A stretch of DNA of 37,679 nt from an uncultured Pelagibacteraceae bacterium. GTDB lineage: Bacteria > Pseudomonadota > Alphaproteobacteria > Pelagibacterales > Pelagibacteraceae. Below the pieces are notes generated by a model. That model did not search any database. It was given only the letters and a program-made list of their open reading frames with translations, and was not told the origin of the DNA. A program made the position numbers and the translations under genes. The stretch spans positions 1-37,679 of the forward strand of contig CABYJS010000009.1 of assembly GCA_902519375.1 (NCBI GenBank). The letters are read 5' to 3'. Shown one piece after another: positions 26,850 to 36,192 of this stretch; the stretch's first letter is position 1, and every line of letters begins with the position of its first letter.

Positions 26850-28175
26850 TTATTCCTGACATTCTTTTTCTAACCATTTAGCTACTCCCAAAAATCTGTG
26901 ATCATCATATCGATCACCAACTAATTGAACTCCTAATGGTAATTTATTTTCACCTTCAAGTAAAGGCAGAGAAATACACGGTGTTCCCAAATAAGACCAA
27001 ACTTTATTAAATTCTGCTGTTCCTGTGTTTGTTAATCCCTTTGGTGCAACTCCTGGACTGGAGGGTGTTATAACGCCATGATAATCCTCAAAGACTTCTT
27101 GATAAGAATCATAACTTTGTTTTTTAAAATCAATTGCCTCAGCATATTCTTTGGCAGAATATTTATTTCCTTTTGCTATAGCTGATTGCATAAATTTTGA
27201 TAATTTAGATTTATACTTCTTATAATAAACTGAAAAATTGTTTGCCAAATCAGTTTCATGGATAATTTGATGATATTTATGAATATCCTTAAAGTATGAA
27301 GGGGTATCAAACACTTCTATGTTTTTAAATGATTTAATAAAATATTCGAATGACTCTTTAGATTTTTTATCAATCATTTTCCAAAAATCAGTTTTGTAAA
27401 AAATAAACTTTGGTTCAAAAAGAGGGCCTTTTTTTGTTTCTTCTAAAATATTTTCTGTTGAATAGTGAATAGTAGCAGGATCATGTTTGTCTTTTTTAAT
27501 TAAAATTTTTGCTAATAAAGCAACATCCTCAACGGTTCTTCCAAACATTCCTATATGATCTAAAGTATTAGAAGTTTTAAGAACACCATTTCTTGAAATT
27601 AAACCAAAGCTTGGTTTGTAACCTACAATACCACAGTAAGATGCTGGTCTAATAATAGATCCTCCTGTTTGAGATCCAATTGAAAGTGGAGCCATAAAAG
27701 ATGCAACTGATGCTGCTGATCCACTAGACGAACCACCAGGGGTTCTCGAATAATCGTGAGGATTAGTTGTTTTTGGTGGTCCTAGATATGCTAATTCAGA
27801 AGTTGCTGTCTTACCCATTACTATTGCACCAGCATTTAAAAGTAGGTCCACGATTTCTGCATTCTGCGAGTATGATTTACCTTTTCTAATAACGGTTCCA
27901 CATTCTGTTGGCATGTCAACAGTCCCAATAATATCTTTGACTGCAACTGGTATTCCATGAAGAGGACCAAGCGGTTTTCCTGATTTTCTATGGTCATCTG
28001 CTTCTAACGCTTTTTCTAATAAGACTTTTTTATCAAAGTGTGCCCAGGCTTTGATATCTTTCTCAAACTTATTTATTCTTTCAATATATCTTTCACAAAT
28101 TTCAACTGAAGATATTTGAGCGTCTTTTATTTTTGCTGCTAGTTCTTCAACCTTTAAAGAAAATATATCTGTCAT
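26850..28175 (-). CDS. Amidase-signature family amidohydrolase
   Basis: 441 residues, GatA-like fold. The Ser-cisSer-Lys triad is visible: Lys80 in PVAVKDIIG, Ser149 in PGGSSSGSAAS and Ser173 in GSQTGGSIIRP. There are no GatB or GatC genes nearby, and the C-terminal half is not GatA-typical, so it is more likely a catabolic amidase than the glutamyl-tRNA amidotransferase subunit. It follows the TRAP dctM by 6 bases, which suggests that the imported compound, or something made from it, carries an amide bond. The substrate is unknown. Confidence 0.9.
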   Translation of the reverse strand: MTDIFSLKVEELAAKIKDAQISSVEICERYIERINKFEKDIKAWAHFDKKVLLEKALEADDHRKSGKPLGPLHGIPVAVKDIIGTVDMPTECGTVIRKGKSYSQNAEIVDLLLNAGAIVMGKTATSELAYLGPPKTTNPHDYSRTPGGSSSGSAASVASFMAPLSIGSQTGGSIIRPASYCGIVGYKPSFGLISRNGVLKTSNTLDHIGMFGRTVEDVALLAKILIKKDKHDPATIHYSTENILEETKKGPLFEPKFIFYKTDFWKMIDKKSKESFEYFIKSFKNIEVFDTPSYFKDIHKYHQIIHETDLANNFSVYYKKYKSKLSKFMQSAIAKGNKYSAKEYAEAIDFKKQSYDSYQEVFEDYHGVITPSSPGVAPKGLTNTGTAEFNKVWSYLGTPCISLPLLEGENKLPLGVQLVGDRYDDHRFLGVAKWLEKECQE

Positions 28176-28181
28176 TAAAAA

Positions 28182-29543
28182 TTAATTTGCAAATAATGTC
28201 TCTGGTAACCAAAGGGCTATTCCTGGAAATAGGTACATTAAAACCATAGCAAATATTACTATTCCCAAAAATGGCATAATACCTCTAAATATTTCCATCA
28301 GTTCAACATTTTTAGACTGAACTCCTTTCAAGTAGTAGGCTGACATGGCCATGGGTGGAGTTAAAAATGATGTTTGTAGATTTAATGCAATCAACATTGC
28401 AAAGAAATAAGGGTTTACTCCAAAAAATTCTACTAAAGGTAAAAATATTGGTACAAAAATAATCAGTATTTCTGTCCACTCTAAAGGCCAGCCTAATAAA
28501 AATATAATTATTTGAGTAATAACCAAAAACTGCCAGGGTTGAAGGTTCAACGACTTAAAGAAATGTTCAAATACCTCATGTCCTCCAAGATATGAAAAGA
28601 CTGATGCAAAAGTCCAGGAACCAATAAATAACCACATAATCATTGCAGTTGTTTTAGCTGTTAAAAAGACAGACTCTTTAAAATTTTTCCATTTTAAAGT
28701 TTTATAAAAATAAGATAACACCAAGGCTCCAAAAGCTCCTACTGCAGCAGCCTCAGCTGGTGTAGCAATTCCTGCTAGGATTGTACCTAAAACCAAAATG
28801 ATTAATGAAAATAAAGGTAAAAATGAAACTAAAACTTCTTTCATAATAACTGCAGTGGGTGGAATTTCCTCTGCTGCAGGTTTTGGAGCAATTGATGGAT
28901 TTAGCCATGCTCTTGTTACTGCATACCCAATATAAAGTCCTGCTAACATTAGTCCTGGGAAAATTGCAGCAGCAAACAACCTTAAGGGTGAAAGTTGAGC
29001 TATTACAGAATAAACAATTAACATTATACTCGGAGGAATTAAGATACCTAAACATCCTCCAGAACAAATAATTCCAGACGCAAATTTTTTATCATAACCT
29101 GCTTTAACCATAGCTGGCCAAGCCAACAGTCCCATAAGAGTTACTACAGCACCAATTATACCTGTTGCTGTTGAAAATAATGTACAAGTAATTAAAGCTG
29201 CAACTGCCATAGAAGCTGGAAGTTTATGCGAAGCCAACCTTATTGCAAAAAATAATTTTGCAACTATTCCAGCTCTTTCGACCAAATAACCCATAAACAA
29301 GAAGAGTGGTACGGCGGTTAAGACGTTATTATCCATTACCGTATAAGTATTTTGAACAAATAACTGAAATATCCTGTTATCAAATAGATGTTCCATTTTA
29401 GTTGGATCAAAATAAGCGTAATACCCAAAACCTAAACCCATTGCCATTAAAGTAAATGCAATTGGAAAACCTAATAAGACAGCAAATAAAAATATACCCA
29501 TCATCATTATTGCAACTTCAGGATTTGTAAGACTAAATAACAT
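28182..29543 (-). CDS. dctM: TRAP transporter large permease (DctM), second system
   Basis: 453 residues, the full length of the family, with about twelve or more hydrophobic helices and conserved stretches TATGIIGAVVTLMGLLA, GILIPPSIMLIVYS, IATPAEAAAVGAFGALV, and LQTSFLTPPMAMSAYY. It overlaps dctQ by 11 bases. It belongs to the taurine/mannitol/chloroaromatic-like group by general appearance; this subgrouping is tentative. Confidence 0.95.
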   Translation of the reverse strand: MLFSLTNPEVAIMMMGIFLFAVLLGFPIAFTLMAMGLGFGYYAYFDPTKMEHLFDNRIFQLFVQNTYTVMDNNVLTAVPLFLFMGYLVERAGIVAKLFFAIRLASHKLPASMAVAALITCTLFSTATGIIGAVVTLMGLLAWPAMVKAGYDKKFASGIICSGGCLGILIPPSIMLIVYSVIAQLSPLRLFAAAIFPGLMLAGLYIGYAVTRAWLNPSIAPKPAAEEIPPTAVIMKEVLVSFLPLFSLIILVLGTILAGIATPAEAAAVGAFGALVLSYFYKTLKWKNFKESVFLTAKTTAMIMWLFIGSWTFASVFSYLGGHEVFEHFFKSLNLQPWQFLVITQIIIFLLGWPLEWTEILIIFVPIFLPLVEFFGVNPYFFAMLIALNLQTSFLTPPMAMSAYYLKGVQSKNVELMEIFRGIMPFLGIVIFAMVLMYLFPGIALWLPETLFAN

Positions 29544-30123
29544 CGTCTGTATTGCCTTTCTGAGAAGTTCTCATTAATATTTTTTCAGTTTCCTCAGCGT
29601 CGGCTATATTTCTTTCTGGCCAACTACCTGTTTGAATACATATAATACATCTAAACACTTCACTTATTCCCTGAATAGTTAAAAGTGTTCCAGATAAAGG
29701 TATTAAAGATTTAGCCATATAAATTTGGATTTGTGCTGGACTGTTCCAACTTGTCTCTTTAATTTTCCATGCGAGTGATGCGTATTCATAACCATAAAAG
29801 GCAAGAGCAATTACTCCAGGAAAAAAGAAAATAAAATATAAAATAAAATCTATCTTAGCTTGCGTTTTTTGAGAAAATAATCTGTAAATCACATCTCCTC
29901 TTACATGTGCCTCAGTTGACAATGTGTAGGCACCTGCCATCATAAATATAGCTCCATACATTTGAAGACTAAAATCAAAATTCCATAAAGTTGGTGCATT
30001 TAGTGCATATGCCATGAAAACTTCATAACAAGTTCCACCCATCAAGATCACTATGCACCAAGAAAATGCTTTACCCATTGAAACACTCAGACGGTCAGCA
30101 AATTTTATAAATGATCTTAGCAT
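29533..30123 (-). CDS. dctQ: TRAP transporter small permease (DctQ), second system
   Basis: 196 residues with four membrane segments. LWNFDFSLQMYGAIFMMAGAY followed by HVRGDVIYR is the conserved DctQ core, and the C-terminal tail is polar. The ATG at 30123 stands 87 bases after the dctP stop, past a terminator-like hairpin, and the 3' end overlaps dctM. Confidence 0.92.
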   Translation of the reverse strand: MLRSFIKFADRLSVSMGKAFSWCIVILMGGTCYEVFMAYALNAPTLWNFDFSLQMYGAIFMMAGAYTLSTEAHVRGDVIYRLFSQKTQAKIDFILYFIFFFPGVIALAFYGYEYASLAWKIKETSWNSPAQIQIYMAKSLIPLSGTLLTIQGISEVFRCIICIQTGSWPERNIADAEETEKILMRTSQKGNTDDVI

Positions 30124-30159
30124 AAGTAAAGAGTTCTATTGAATTGTCTTTAATTAATC

Positions 30160-30188
30160 AAATAAAAAGGGGGGCATAGCCCCCCTTT
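30160..30188 (-). terminator. Intercistronic terminator/attenuator in the second TRAP operon
   Basis: A stem of AAA plus six G:C pairs and one C:G pair (30166-30175 with 30179-30188, loop ATA) is followed on the minus strand by TTTTTATT. It is the clearest intrinsic terminator in the window and sits between dctP and dctQ, the same location as in the first TRAP operon. Confidence 0.88.
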
Positions 30189-30209
30189 AAAATTAAAAAA
30201 AAAAGTTAA

Positions 30210-31364
30210 TTAAAGCTTAACTTTTCCTATTGGTCCAAACTCATTTTCATAAGCAAGTTTGTAATTCGGCTGATTCATCAGCAAGTACTTCATTACTCTC
30301 TTCGCGTATGATTTTTGAGAATCGATTACTTTCTTAAAGAAAGCATCTTTCTTAGTGAAATCACCAATAACTTTATCCCAACCTTTTAATTGTTGAGCTA
30401 AAATCTCATCTGAAGTTTGATACACATTTACTTTATGCTGGTTCATTAACTTAGCTAAGTCAGCTGAGTATCTTACTAGAGCTTTAAAGTAGTTATCACT
30501 GTTTGCAGCATAAGCAGCATTTTTCAATATTGCTTGGTGCGCAGGTGATAAACTATTATATGTTTTTTTGTTAACAGGAATTTCAAACATCTCTTGAGAT
30601 TGGTGGAAGCTTCCTAAGTGATAATGCTTAGAAACATCTTGCATACCAAACTGAGAGTCTGAAGTTGGATTGTTAAACTCAGCAGCTTCGATCAAACCAG
30701 TTTTCATTGCTGGTTGAATTTCACCACCTGGTAATTGTCTAACTACCATTCCCATTGCAGTCAAAACGTTAGTCGCTAGACCAACTGTTCTGTACTTCAT
30801 ACCTTTAACATCAGACACTTTAGTCACGTTCTTTTTGAACCAACCAAAAGGCTGCGCTGGCATAGGCATATGAAAGAAACCAATATAATCGAAACCTACT
30901 TTTGCAAGAGTTTCGTCATATAATTTTCTTCCTCCACCATATTCCATCCATCCCATAACTTCTTGAGATGACATTCCGTATGAAGGACCAGTTCCAAATA
31001 AAGATGCAGCTGGATTTTTACCATACCAATATGCAGTCACCCAGTGACCCATATCAACTACACCTGAACTTACTGCTTGTCCAATTTCTGAAGTCTTTAC
31101 AACTGCTCCGACTGGTTGAAGATCAATCTGAAGTGAACCTCCAGACATTTCTTTAACCATGTTACAATAGTCTCCAGCCATTTCAAAAAAGATGTTAGCT
31201 CCACTTGGCCATGCAGCTTGCATCTTTAAAGTAGTTGCAGCGTTTGCCTTAACGTATGGCATTGCTACAGCGGCTGCAGCTACAGCACTAGCTTTAGCAG
31301 CAGTCTTAAAGAACTTACGTCTTGAAGACGTTTTAGTCTTCAATGATTTATTTTCTTTAGTCAT
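30210..31364 (-). CDS. dctP: TRAP transporter solute-binding protein (DctP), Tat-exported
   Basis: 384-residue periplasmic receptor. A twin-arginine signal (SSRRKFFK, Arg15-Arg16) is followed by an Ala-rich core and a probable cleavage after KANA at residue 42, so it is likely exported folded by Tat, unlike the first DctP. The mature protein has DctP features: MQAAWPSGANIFFEMA, VSDVKGMKYRTVGLATNVLTAMG, and LPGGEIQPAMKTGLIEAAEFNNP with the hinge region. A strong GAGGA ribosome-binding site (31371-31375) precedes the ATG. It heads the operon dctP-dctQ-dctM-amidase-small protein-EamA-hydrolase. Ligand unknown. Confidence 0.94.
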   Translation of the reverse strand: MTKENKSLKTKTSSRRKFFKTAAKASAVAAAAVAMPYVKANAATTLKMQAAWPSGANIFFEMAGDYCNMVKEMSGGSLQIDLQPVGAVVKTSEIGQAVSSGVVDMGHWVTAYWYGKNPAASLFGTGPSYGMSSQEVMGWMEYGGGRKLYDETLAKVGFDYIGFFHMPMPAQPFGWFKKNVTKVSDVKGMKYRTVGLATNVLTAMGMVVRQLPGGEIQPAMKTGLIEAAEFNNPTSDSQFGMQDVSKHYHLGSFHQSQEMFEIPVNKKTYNSLSPAHQAILKNAAYAANSDNYFKALVRYSADLAKLMNQHKVNVYQTSDEILAQQLKGWDKVIGDFTKKDAFFKKVIDSQKSYAKRVMKYLLMNQPNYKLAYENEFGPIGKVKL

Positions 31365-31481
31365 TGTTTCTCCTCTAATAGTTAATTAACTGGGCAAATT
31401 AAACATAGATTCACTTTAGAGTCTCTCTAAAAAAAGACGTAGTTGTCGCAGAAGTTGAATTTTATACAATCTTGAGTAGAA
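31365..31481 (-). promoter_or_regulatory. Leader region of the second TRAP operon
   Basis: A 117-base spacer. It holds a perfect 7-base inverted repeat with a 3-base loop (TTTAGAG/CTCTAAA, 31415-31431) and a 10-base palindrome GTTAATTAAC (31381-31390) just upstream of the ribosome-binding site. I see no convincing -35/-10 pair. The hairpin has its T-run on the wrong side to terminate the upstream operon. Confidence 0.4.
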
Positions 31482-32435
31482 TTAATTGACTGTATTTGTG
31501 CACTTTCCTGTTTTGAAAAACTCATCAATATTATCGATTGCTAAATTTGCCATTGCAATTCTAGTATCTTTAGTTGCACTTCCTAGATGAGGTAAAATAA
31601 AAGCTGACTTAATTTTTAGATAACCGGGATTTAAATTTGGCTCATTTTTATAAACATCTAAACCAACAGCATAAATTTTTCTTCTGTTCAAAGCATCAAT
31701 CAAAGCCTCATCATCAACGATGTCACCTCTTGCAACATTTGTTATTACTGCCCCTTTAGGGAAGTATTCAACCGTCTCTTTATTTATCATATTTTCTGTT
31801 TCCTTTGTTGCTGGACAACAAATAGATAAAACATCAGATACTGAAAAAAGACTTTTTACACTATCATGATAGATTGCACCGTTTTCTTTTTCGGAATTTA
31901 ACTTTGATCGATTATGATAATGAATTATCATTCCTAATGATTTAGCAATTTTAGCTATCTTCTGCCCAATTCTTCCCATTCCTAAGACACCTAATCTTGT
32001 TCCAGTTAATTGTTTTCCAATTAGATAATCTGCAGACCATTTCCATCCACCTTCTCTTGCAGAATTTATTCCCTCAACAGCTCTTCTACATGCTCCTAAT
32101 ATCAAAAGGATACCAATCTCTGCAGTTGCATCTGACAAAACTTCAGGGGTATTTGTAACTGTAATCCCTCTCTTTTTAGCAGCCTCTAGATCAATATTTC
32201 CAAATCCAACAGCAAAATTTGAAATAATCTTAACTGTATCTGGTAGTTTATCAATTGTCTCTTTATCCAATTTTTCTGTCAAAGATGAAAGAATACCATC
32301 ACAACCTTGACTCATTTCTATTACTTTTGTTTGCGAATATAATTCATCATTTGAATTAAATTTTGCCTCAAAAGTTTTTGAAGCTTTATCCTCACTATCT
32401 TTAATTAACTTTCTAGTGATTAAAATTTTTTTCAT
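31482..32435 (-). CDS. D-2-hydroxyacid dehydrogenase (glyoxylate/hydroxypyruvate reductase-like)
   Basis: NAD(P)-dependent enzyme of 317 residues. It has the nucleotide-binding GVLGMGRIGQKIAKIAKSLG with HNRSK after the second strand, the catalytic Arg in NVARGDIVDDEALID, Glu in DVYKNEPNLNPG and His in LPHLGSATKD. This motif set is shared with glyoxylate and hydroxypyruvate reductases. It is the last gene of a 2-hydroxyacid cluster, 15 bases after the GlcD-like gene. Reduction of glyoxylate or a related 2-oxoacid is likely but unproven. Confidence 0.9.
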   Translation of the reverse strand: MKKILITRKLIKDSEDKASKTFEAKFNSNDELYSQTKVIEMSQGCDGILSSLTEKLDKETIDKLPDTVKIISNFAVGFGNIDLEAAKKRGITVTNTPEVLSDATAEIGILLILGACRRAVEGINSAREGGWKWSADYLIGKQLTGTRLGVLGMGRIGQKIAKIAKSLGMIIHYHNRSKLNSEKENGAIYHDSVKSLFSVSDVLSICCPATKETENMINKETVEYFPKGAVITNVARGDIVDDEALIDALNRRKIYAVGLDVYKNEPNLNPGYLKIKSAFILPHLGSATKDTRIAMANLAIDNIDEFFKTGKCTNTVN

Positions 32436-32450
32436 CTTTTATAAAATTGA

Positions 32451-33824
32451 TTAATTTAGATCAAATATTTTACCAGGATTCATTATATTATTTTGATCAA
32501 TACTTTTCTTTATAGACTTCATTAAAGGAATGCAATCACCATGCTCTTGTAACAAATAAGACTTTTTATGGAGTCCAACACCGTGTTCACCAGTTATTGT
32601 TCCATTTAATTCTAAAGTTTTTTTGATTAATAGATCGCTAAAGTCCCTTATCTTATTATATGTTCCTTGTTCCTTAGGATCGTAAGGTAAAATTACATGA
32701 AAATTTCCATCTCCTAAATGACCAACCATAGGAGCTCTAAGACCAAGTTTTTTAGTTTCCTCCTCTGCAAAATTTACACATTCAGTGATTTTTGAGATTG
32801 GAAGACATACGTCTGTTGAATATACTCTTCCGTTGTTTATTAAAGCTTTCACAGAATAATAAACATCCCATCTTGCTTTCCAAAGCTTATTTCTTGCCTC
32901 TAAATCTTTTGCCCATTTAAAAGAGCTTCCATTATTATCTTTTGAAATCTCTTCTACTATTTTTATATTTTCCTGATTTGATGCCTCTGAACCATGGAAT
33001 TCAAAAAATAATGTTGGTACAGCTTTAATATCTTTAAGTTTTGAATAATTGATACTAATTTCCATTTGCTCTTTATTTAGCATCTCAATTCTTGCTATAG
33101 GTACGCCATATTGAATTACTTGTTGAGCTGTTTGGACTGCACTTTCCAATGATGGAAAATGACAAACTGCACTCATAATACTCTCTGGAATTGGAGATAA
33201 TCTTAATTGAATTTCAGTAATTATCCCTAATGTACCCTCAGATCCAATAAAAAGATTAGTTAGATTATAACCAGCCGAAGTTTTTTTAGTTCTGCTGCCA
33301 GTGTTAATAATATCACCATTTGGTAGGACAACTGTAAGACCCGTGATCGCCGTTTTCATAGTTCCATACTTTACTGCCATGGTCCCTGAGGCTGAAGTTG
33401 AAGCCATCCCTCCAATTGCAGCGTTAGCACCAGGATCTATTGGAAAAAAAACTCCATCCTCTCTTAAGTATTCATTTAATTGTTCTTTAGTGACACAAGC
33501 CTGTACCCTACAATCAAAATCTAATGCATTAACGCTTAGAATTTTGTTCATTTTTTCTAAAGAAATAGTAATCCCATTGTCATTTCCAACAACGTTTCCC
33601 TCTAAAGATGTTCCAGTGCCAAAAGGTACTACTGGAATTTTATGTTTGTTACATAAAGTTAGTATTTTTGAAACTTCTTCATTTGTTTCTGGAAAAACTA
33701 CAGCTTTGGATAAGACTGGATCATAAGTGTCCTCACCTCTTGCATAGTTTGCTCTTGTAGACTCCGAAGTAGAAAATCTTCCATTAAAGATTTTTTTTAG
33801 TTCTGCTTGAGCTTGATCATTCAT
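32451..33824 (-). CDS. FAD-linked 2-hydroxyacid oxidase (GlcD / D-lactate dehydrogenase-like)
   Basis: 457 residues. The N-terminal FAD-binding (PCMH) domain shows VVPFGTGTSLEGNVV and DPGANAAIGGMASTSASG, then SAGYNLTNLFIGSEGTLGI. The C-terminal oxidase domain has the metal/substrate-site motifs GHLGDGNFHVIL and TGEHGVGLHKK. No GlcE or GlcF genes adjoin, so a stand-alone cytochrome-linked D-lactate or D-2-hydroxyacid dehydrogenase is as likely as a glycolate oxidase subunit. It is cotranscribed with an aminotransferase and two FMN-dependent hydroxyacid dehydrogenases. Confidence 0.9.
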   Translation of the reverse strand: MNDQAQAELKKIFNGRFSTSESTRANYARGEDTYDPVLSKAVVFPETNEEVSKILTLCNKHKIPVVPFGTGTSLEGNVVGNDNGITISLEKMNKILSVNALDFDCRVQACVTKEQLNEYLREDGVFFPIDPGANAAIGGMASTSASGTMAVKYGTMKTAITGLTVVLPNGDIINTGSRTKKTSAGYNLTNLFIGSEGTLGIITEIQLRLSPIPESIMSAVCHFPSLESAVQTAQQVIQYGVPIARIEMLNKEQMEISINYSKLKDIKAVPTLFFEFHGSEASNQENIKIVEEISKDNNGSSFKWAKDLEARNKLWKARWDVYYSVKALINNGRVYSTDVCLPISKITECVNFAEEETKKLGLRAPMVGHLGDGNFHVILPYDPKEQGTYNKIRDFSDLLIKKTLELNGTITGEHGVGLHKKSYLLQEHGDCIPLMKSIKKSIDQNNIMNPGKIFDLN

Positions 33825-33863
33825 TTCAAAGAATATTAATAAAATTTAAGGTAAAAATACAGC

Positions 33864-35030
33864 TTATTTAGTTAGCATTTTCTTTACGTTTTCTAAAGCT
33901 TGAGAAATGTTATCTCTAGAAGCCGCAAAACTAAACCTAACATAGTTTTGGCAAGTTTCACCAAAAGCTGATCCAGGAACTATTGCTACCCCTGCTTCAT
34001 GCATAGCTTTTCTAGCAAACTCTGCTCCATTCATTCCAGTACCAATAACTTTTGGAAATGCATAAAAAGCTCCACCAGGTAAACTACATTCAACACCTGG
34101 TAAATCATTCAAACCTTTATAAATTATGTCTCTTCTTTGAGTGAATTTTTCCATCATAGCATCAATTGAATCATCTGGACCATCTAATGCAGCTATACCT
34201 GCAAATTGAGCAGCAGCATTAACACACGAAACACTATTAATTAACAATTTGTTAACATGTTCAACTAAGTGTTGTGGCCAAAAACTCCAACCAAGTCTCC
34301 ATCCAGTCATTGAATAAGCTTTGCTCCATCCTTCCAATACTATTAATCTTTCTCTTAACTCTGGATAATTAAAAAATGTTGGCATTTCTTTTCCATCAAA
34401 AATTTGTCTACTATAAATTTCATCACTAAGTATTGTTACATGAGGATGTTTCTTAAGACCATCAGCTAAAACATCGATATCTTTTTTTTCCACAAAGCTT
34501 CCAGTTGGATTATTTGGATTAATTAGAACTAACAAACGTGTTTTATCCGTAATTAAAGATAATATTTTATCTGGATCAAATTTTAGATCTTTATTTTCTG
34601 TTAAATCATATGGAACTGAAGTTGATCCTGTATAATTAATCATCGACTCATAAATTGGAAAAGCAGGAGTTGGATGTATAATTTCTGCGCCTGGTTCACC
34701 AAAGCACTGGATAGCATAACTCATTGTAGGTTTACCACCTGGCATAATTATAATTCTTTCAAAATCGATATCTACATTATAGCGTTTCTTAATCCATCTA
34801 GTTACAGCTTGACGACATTCAGGAATACCATTTGACATTACATATCCATGATGACCATCATCTAACGCTTTCTTAGCTGCTTCAACGACATGTTTAGGAG
34901 TTTTAAAATCTGGTTGTCCTAATCCTAAATGAATCATTGGCTTTCCTTGGGCTTCTAATTTTTTAGCCTCTGCAAGTACTGTGAATGCGGACTCTGTTCC
35001 CAATCTTTCTAAACTTTTAGCTAGTTTCAT
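33864..35030 (-). CDS. Class I pyridoxal-phosphate aminotransferase
   Basis: 388 residues, fold type I. Visible are the N-terminal MIHLGLGQPDFKTP, PLP-binding NPNNPTGSF, LSDEIYSRQIF, and the Schiff-base Lys in EGWSKAYSMTGWRLGW, with the C-terminal carboxylate-binding Arg in NYVRFSFA. It resembles aspartate/aromatic aminotransferases. Given the neighbouring enzymes that yield 2-oxoacids, it may aminate glyoxylate, pyruvate or a related product; specificity is unknown. Confidence 0.92.
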   Translation of the reverse strand: MKLAKSLERLGTESAFTVLAEAKKLEAQGKPMIHLGLGQPDFKTPKHVVEAAKKALDDGHHGYVMSNGIPECRQAVTRWIKKRYNVDIDFERIIIMPGGKPTMSYAIQCFGEPGAEIIHPTPAFPIYESMINYTGSTSVPYDLTENKDLKFDPDKILSLITDKTRLLVLINPNNPTGSFVEKKDIDVLADGLKKHPHVTILSDEIYSRQIFDGKEMPTFFNYPELRERLIVLEGWSKAYSMTGWRLGWSFWPQHLVEHVNKLLINSVSCVNAAAQFAGIAALDGPDDSIDAMMEKFTQRRDIIYKGLNDLPGVECSLPGGAFYAFPKVIGTGMNGAEFARKAMHEAGVAIVPGSAFGETCQNYVRFSFAASRDNISQALENVKKMLTK

Positions 35031-35040
35031 AATTTATCCT

Positions 35041-36192
35041 TTATTTTCTATAGATTAATTTTGAACTATTCAACTCTTTTAAATTTTTACAGCCCATCAA
35101 AACCATATTTCTATTTATCTCATCGTGCATGTTTTGTAGAAGATGCTCAACACCTTTTTGGCCACCTGCGGCTAAAGAGAATAAAAACATCTTTCCAAAA
35201 CTGCATGCTTTTGCCCCGGCTGCAAGTGCTTTAAGAACATGAGTTCCTCTTCTAACCCCTCCGTCCAAAATAATCTCTAATTTATCACCTACAGCATCAG
35301 AAATTGCTTTTACTTGATCAAAAGGAGATCTTGATCCATCAAGTTGACGTCCTCCATGATTTGATATCATAATTGCAGTACATCCAATATCAATTGCCCT
35401 TTTAGCATCTTCAACTGACATAACACCTTTTAATGCAAAAGGACCATCCCATTTTTTTGCACAATACTCAGCATCTTTCCAGCCCATTGCAGGATCATAC
35501 TGTTCATTAATATACTCAATTACAGACTTTGCTATATTTGTCCCTTTATCAGTTTTTTTTTTAACATTTGATAATTCAAATCTTTTACCAGTCAAATAAT
35601 TGAATACCCAACCAGGTCTCTTTGCAAAACTCATCAAGCTTTGTAAGGTTAGCTTTGGAGGAGTGGTAAATCCAGTTCTATGATCCTTCTCTCTATTACC
35701 TGCAACTAAAGTATCTACCGTTAGACACATTGCATCAAAACCAGACCTTCTTGATCTATCTATTAAATCATCTGAAATAGATCTATCTTTATGAACATAA
35801 AGTTGAAATAGTTTAGGACCACTTGAAATATTTGATACTTCCTCAATAGTATTATTACCCATTGATGACATGCTATAAAAAGTTCCAAATTTTTCTGCTG
35901 CTCTAGCTGAAGCTCTATCTCCCTCTGGATGATAAAGTCTTTGCATTGCAGCAGGAGATAGAAAAACAGGCATATCTATTTTTCTTCCAAACAAAGTAGT
36001 CGATAAATCAGGTTTACCAACACTCGCAAGAATATTTGGAACTAAATCACAATCATTAAATGAATCTGTATTTCTTCTTAAGGTGGATTCGTCATCTGCA
36101 CCACCATCAATGTAGTGAAAAATTGGAGAAGGCAATTTTTTTTTGGCTAACTTTCTAAAATCTTCGTAATTATAGCAGTTTTTTAAACTCAC
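35041..36192 (-). CDS. FMN-dependent alpha-hydroxyacid dehydrogenase, copy 1
   Basis: 383 residues, LldD/glycolate oxidase family: oxidises L-2-hydroxyacids to 2-oxoacids. Active-site features are present: Tyr in FHYIDGGADDE, Tyr in LFQLYVHKDR, Lys in FALKGVMSVEDA, His and Arg in SNHGGRQLDG, and DGGVRRGTHVLKAL at the FMN phosphate. The more usual Asp after RRGT is His here. It shares one base with the stop of copy 2, a tandem paralogue of identical length. The substrate (L-lactate, glycolate or other) cannot be fixed from sequence alone. Confidence 0.93.
   Translation of the reverse strand: MSLKNCYNYEDFRKLAKKKLPSPIFHYIDGGADDESTLRRNTDSFNDCDLVPNILASVGKPDLSTTLFGRKIDMPVFLSPAAMQRLYHPEGDRASARAAEKFGTFYSMSSMGNNTIEEVSNISSGPKLFQLYVHKDRSISDDLIDRSRRSGFDAMCLTVDTLVAGNREKDHRTGFTTPPKLTLQSLMSFAKRPGWVFNYLTGKRFELSNVKKKTDKGTNIAKSVIEYINEQYDPAMGWKDAEYCAKKWDGPFALKGVMSVEDAKRAIDIGCTAIMISNHGGRQLDGSRSPFDQVKAISDAVGDKLEIILDGGVRRGTHVLKALAAGAKACSFGKMFLFSLAAGGQKGVEHLLQNMHDEINRNMVLMGCKNLKELNSSKLIYRK

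Noticed and set aside
28753-29067. 104-codon minus-strand open frame within dctM
   Set aside because: It is out of frame with a full-length, strongly conserved DctM and its composition looks like a shadow.
31415-31431. Hairpin TTTAGAG/CTCTAAA as a terminator of the hydroxyacid operon
   Set aside because: On the minus strand the T-run precedes rather than follows the stem, so it is not an intrinsic terminator for that direction.
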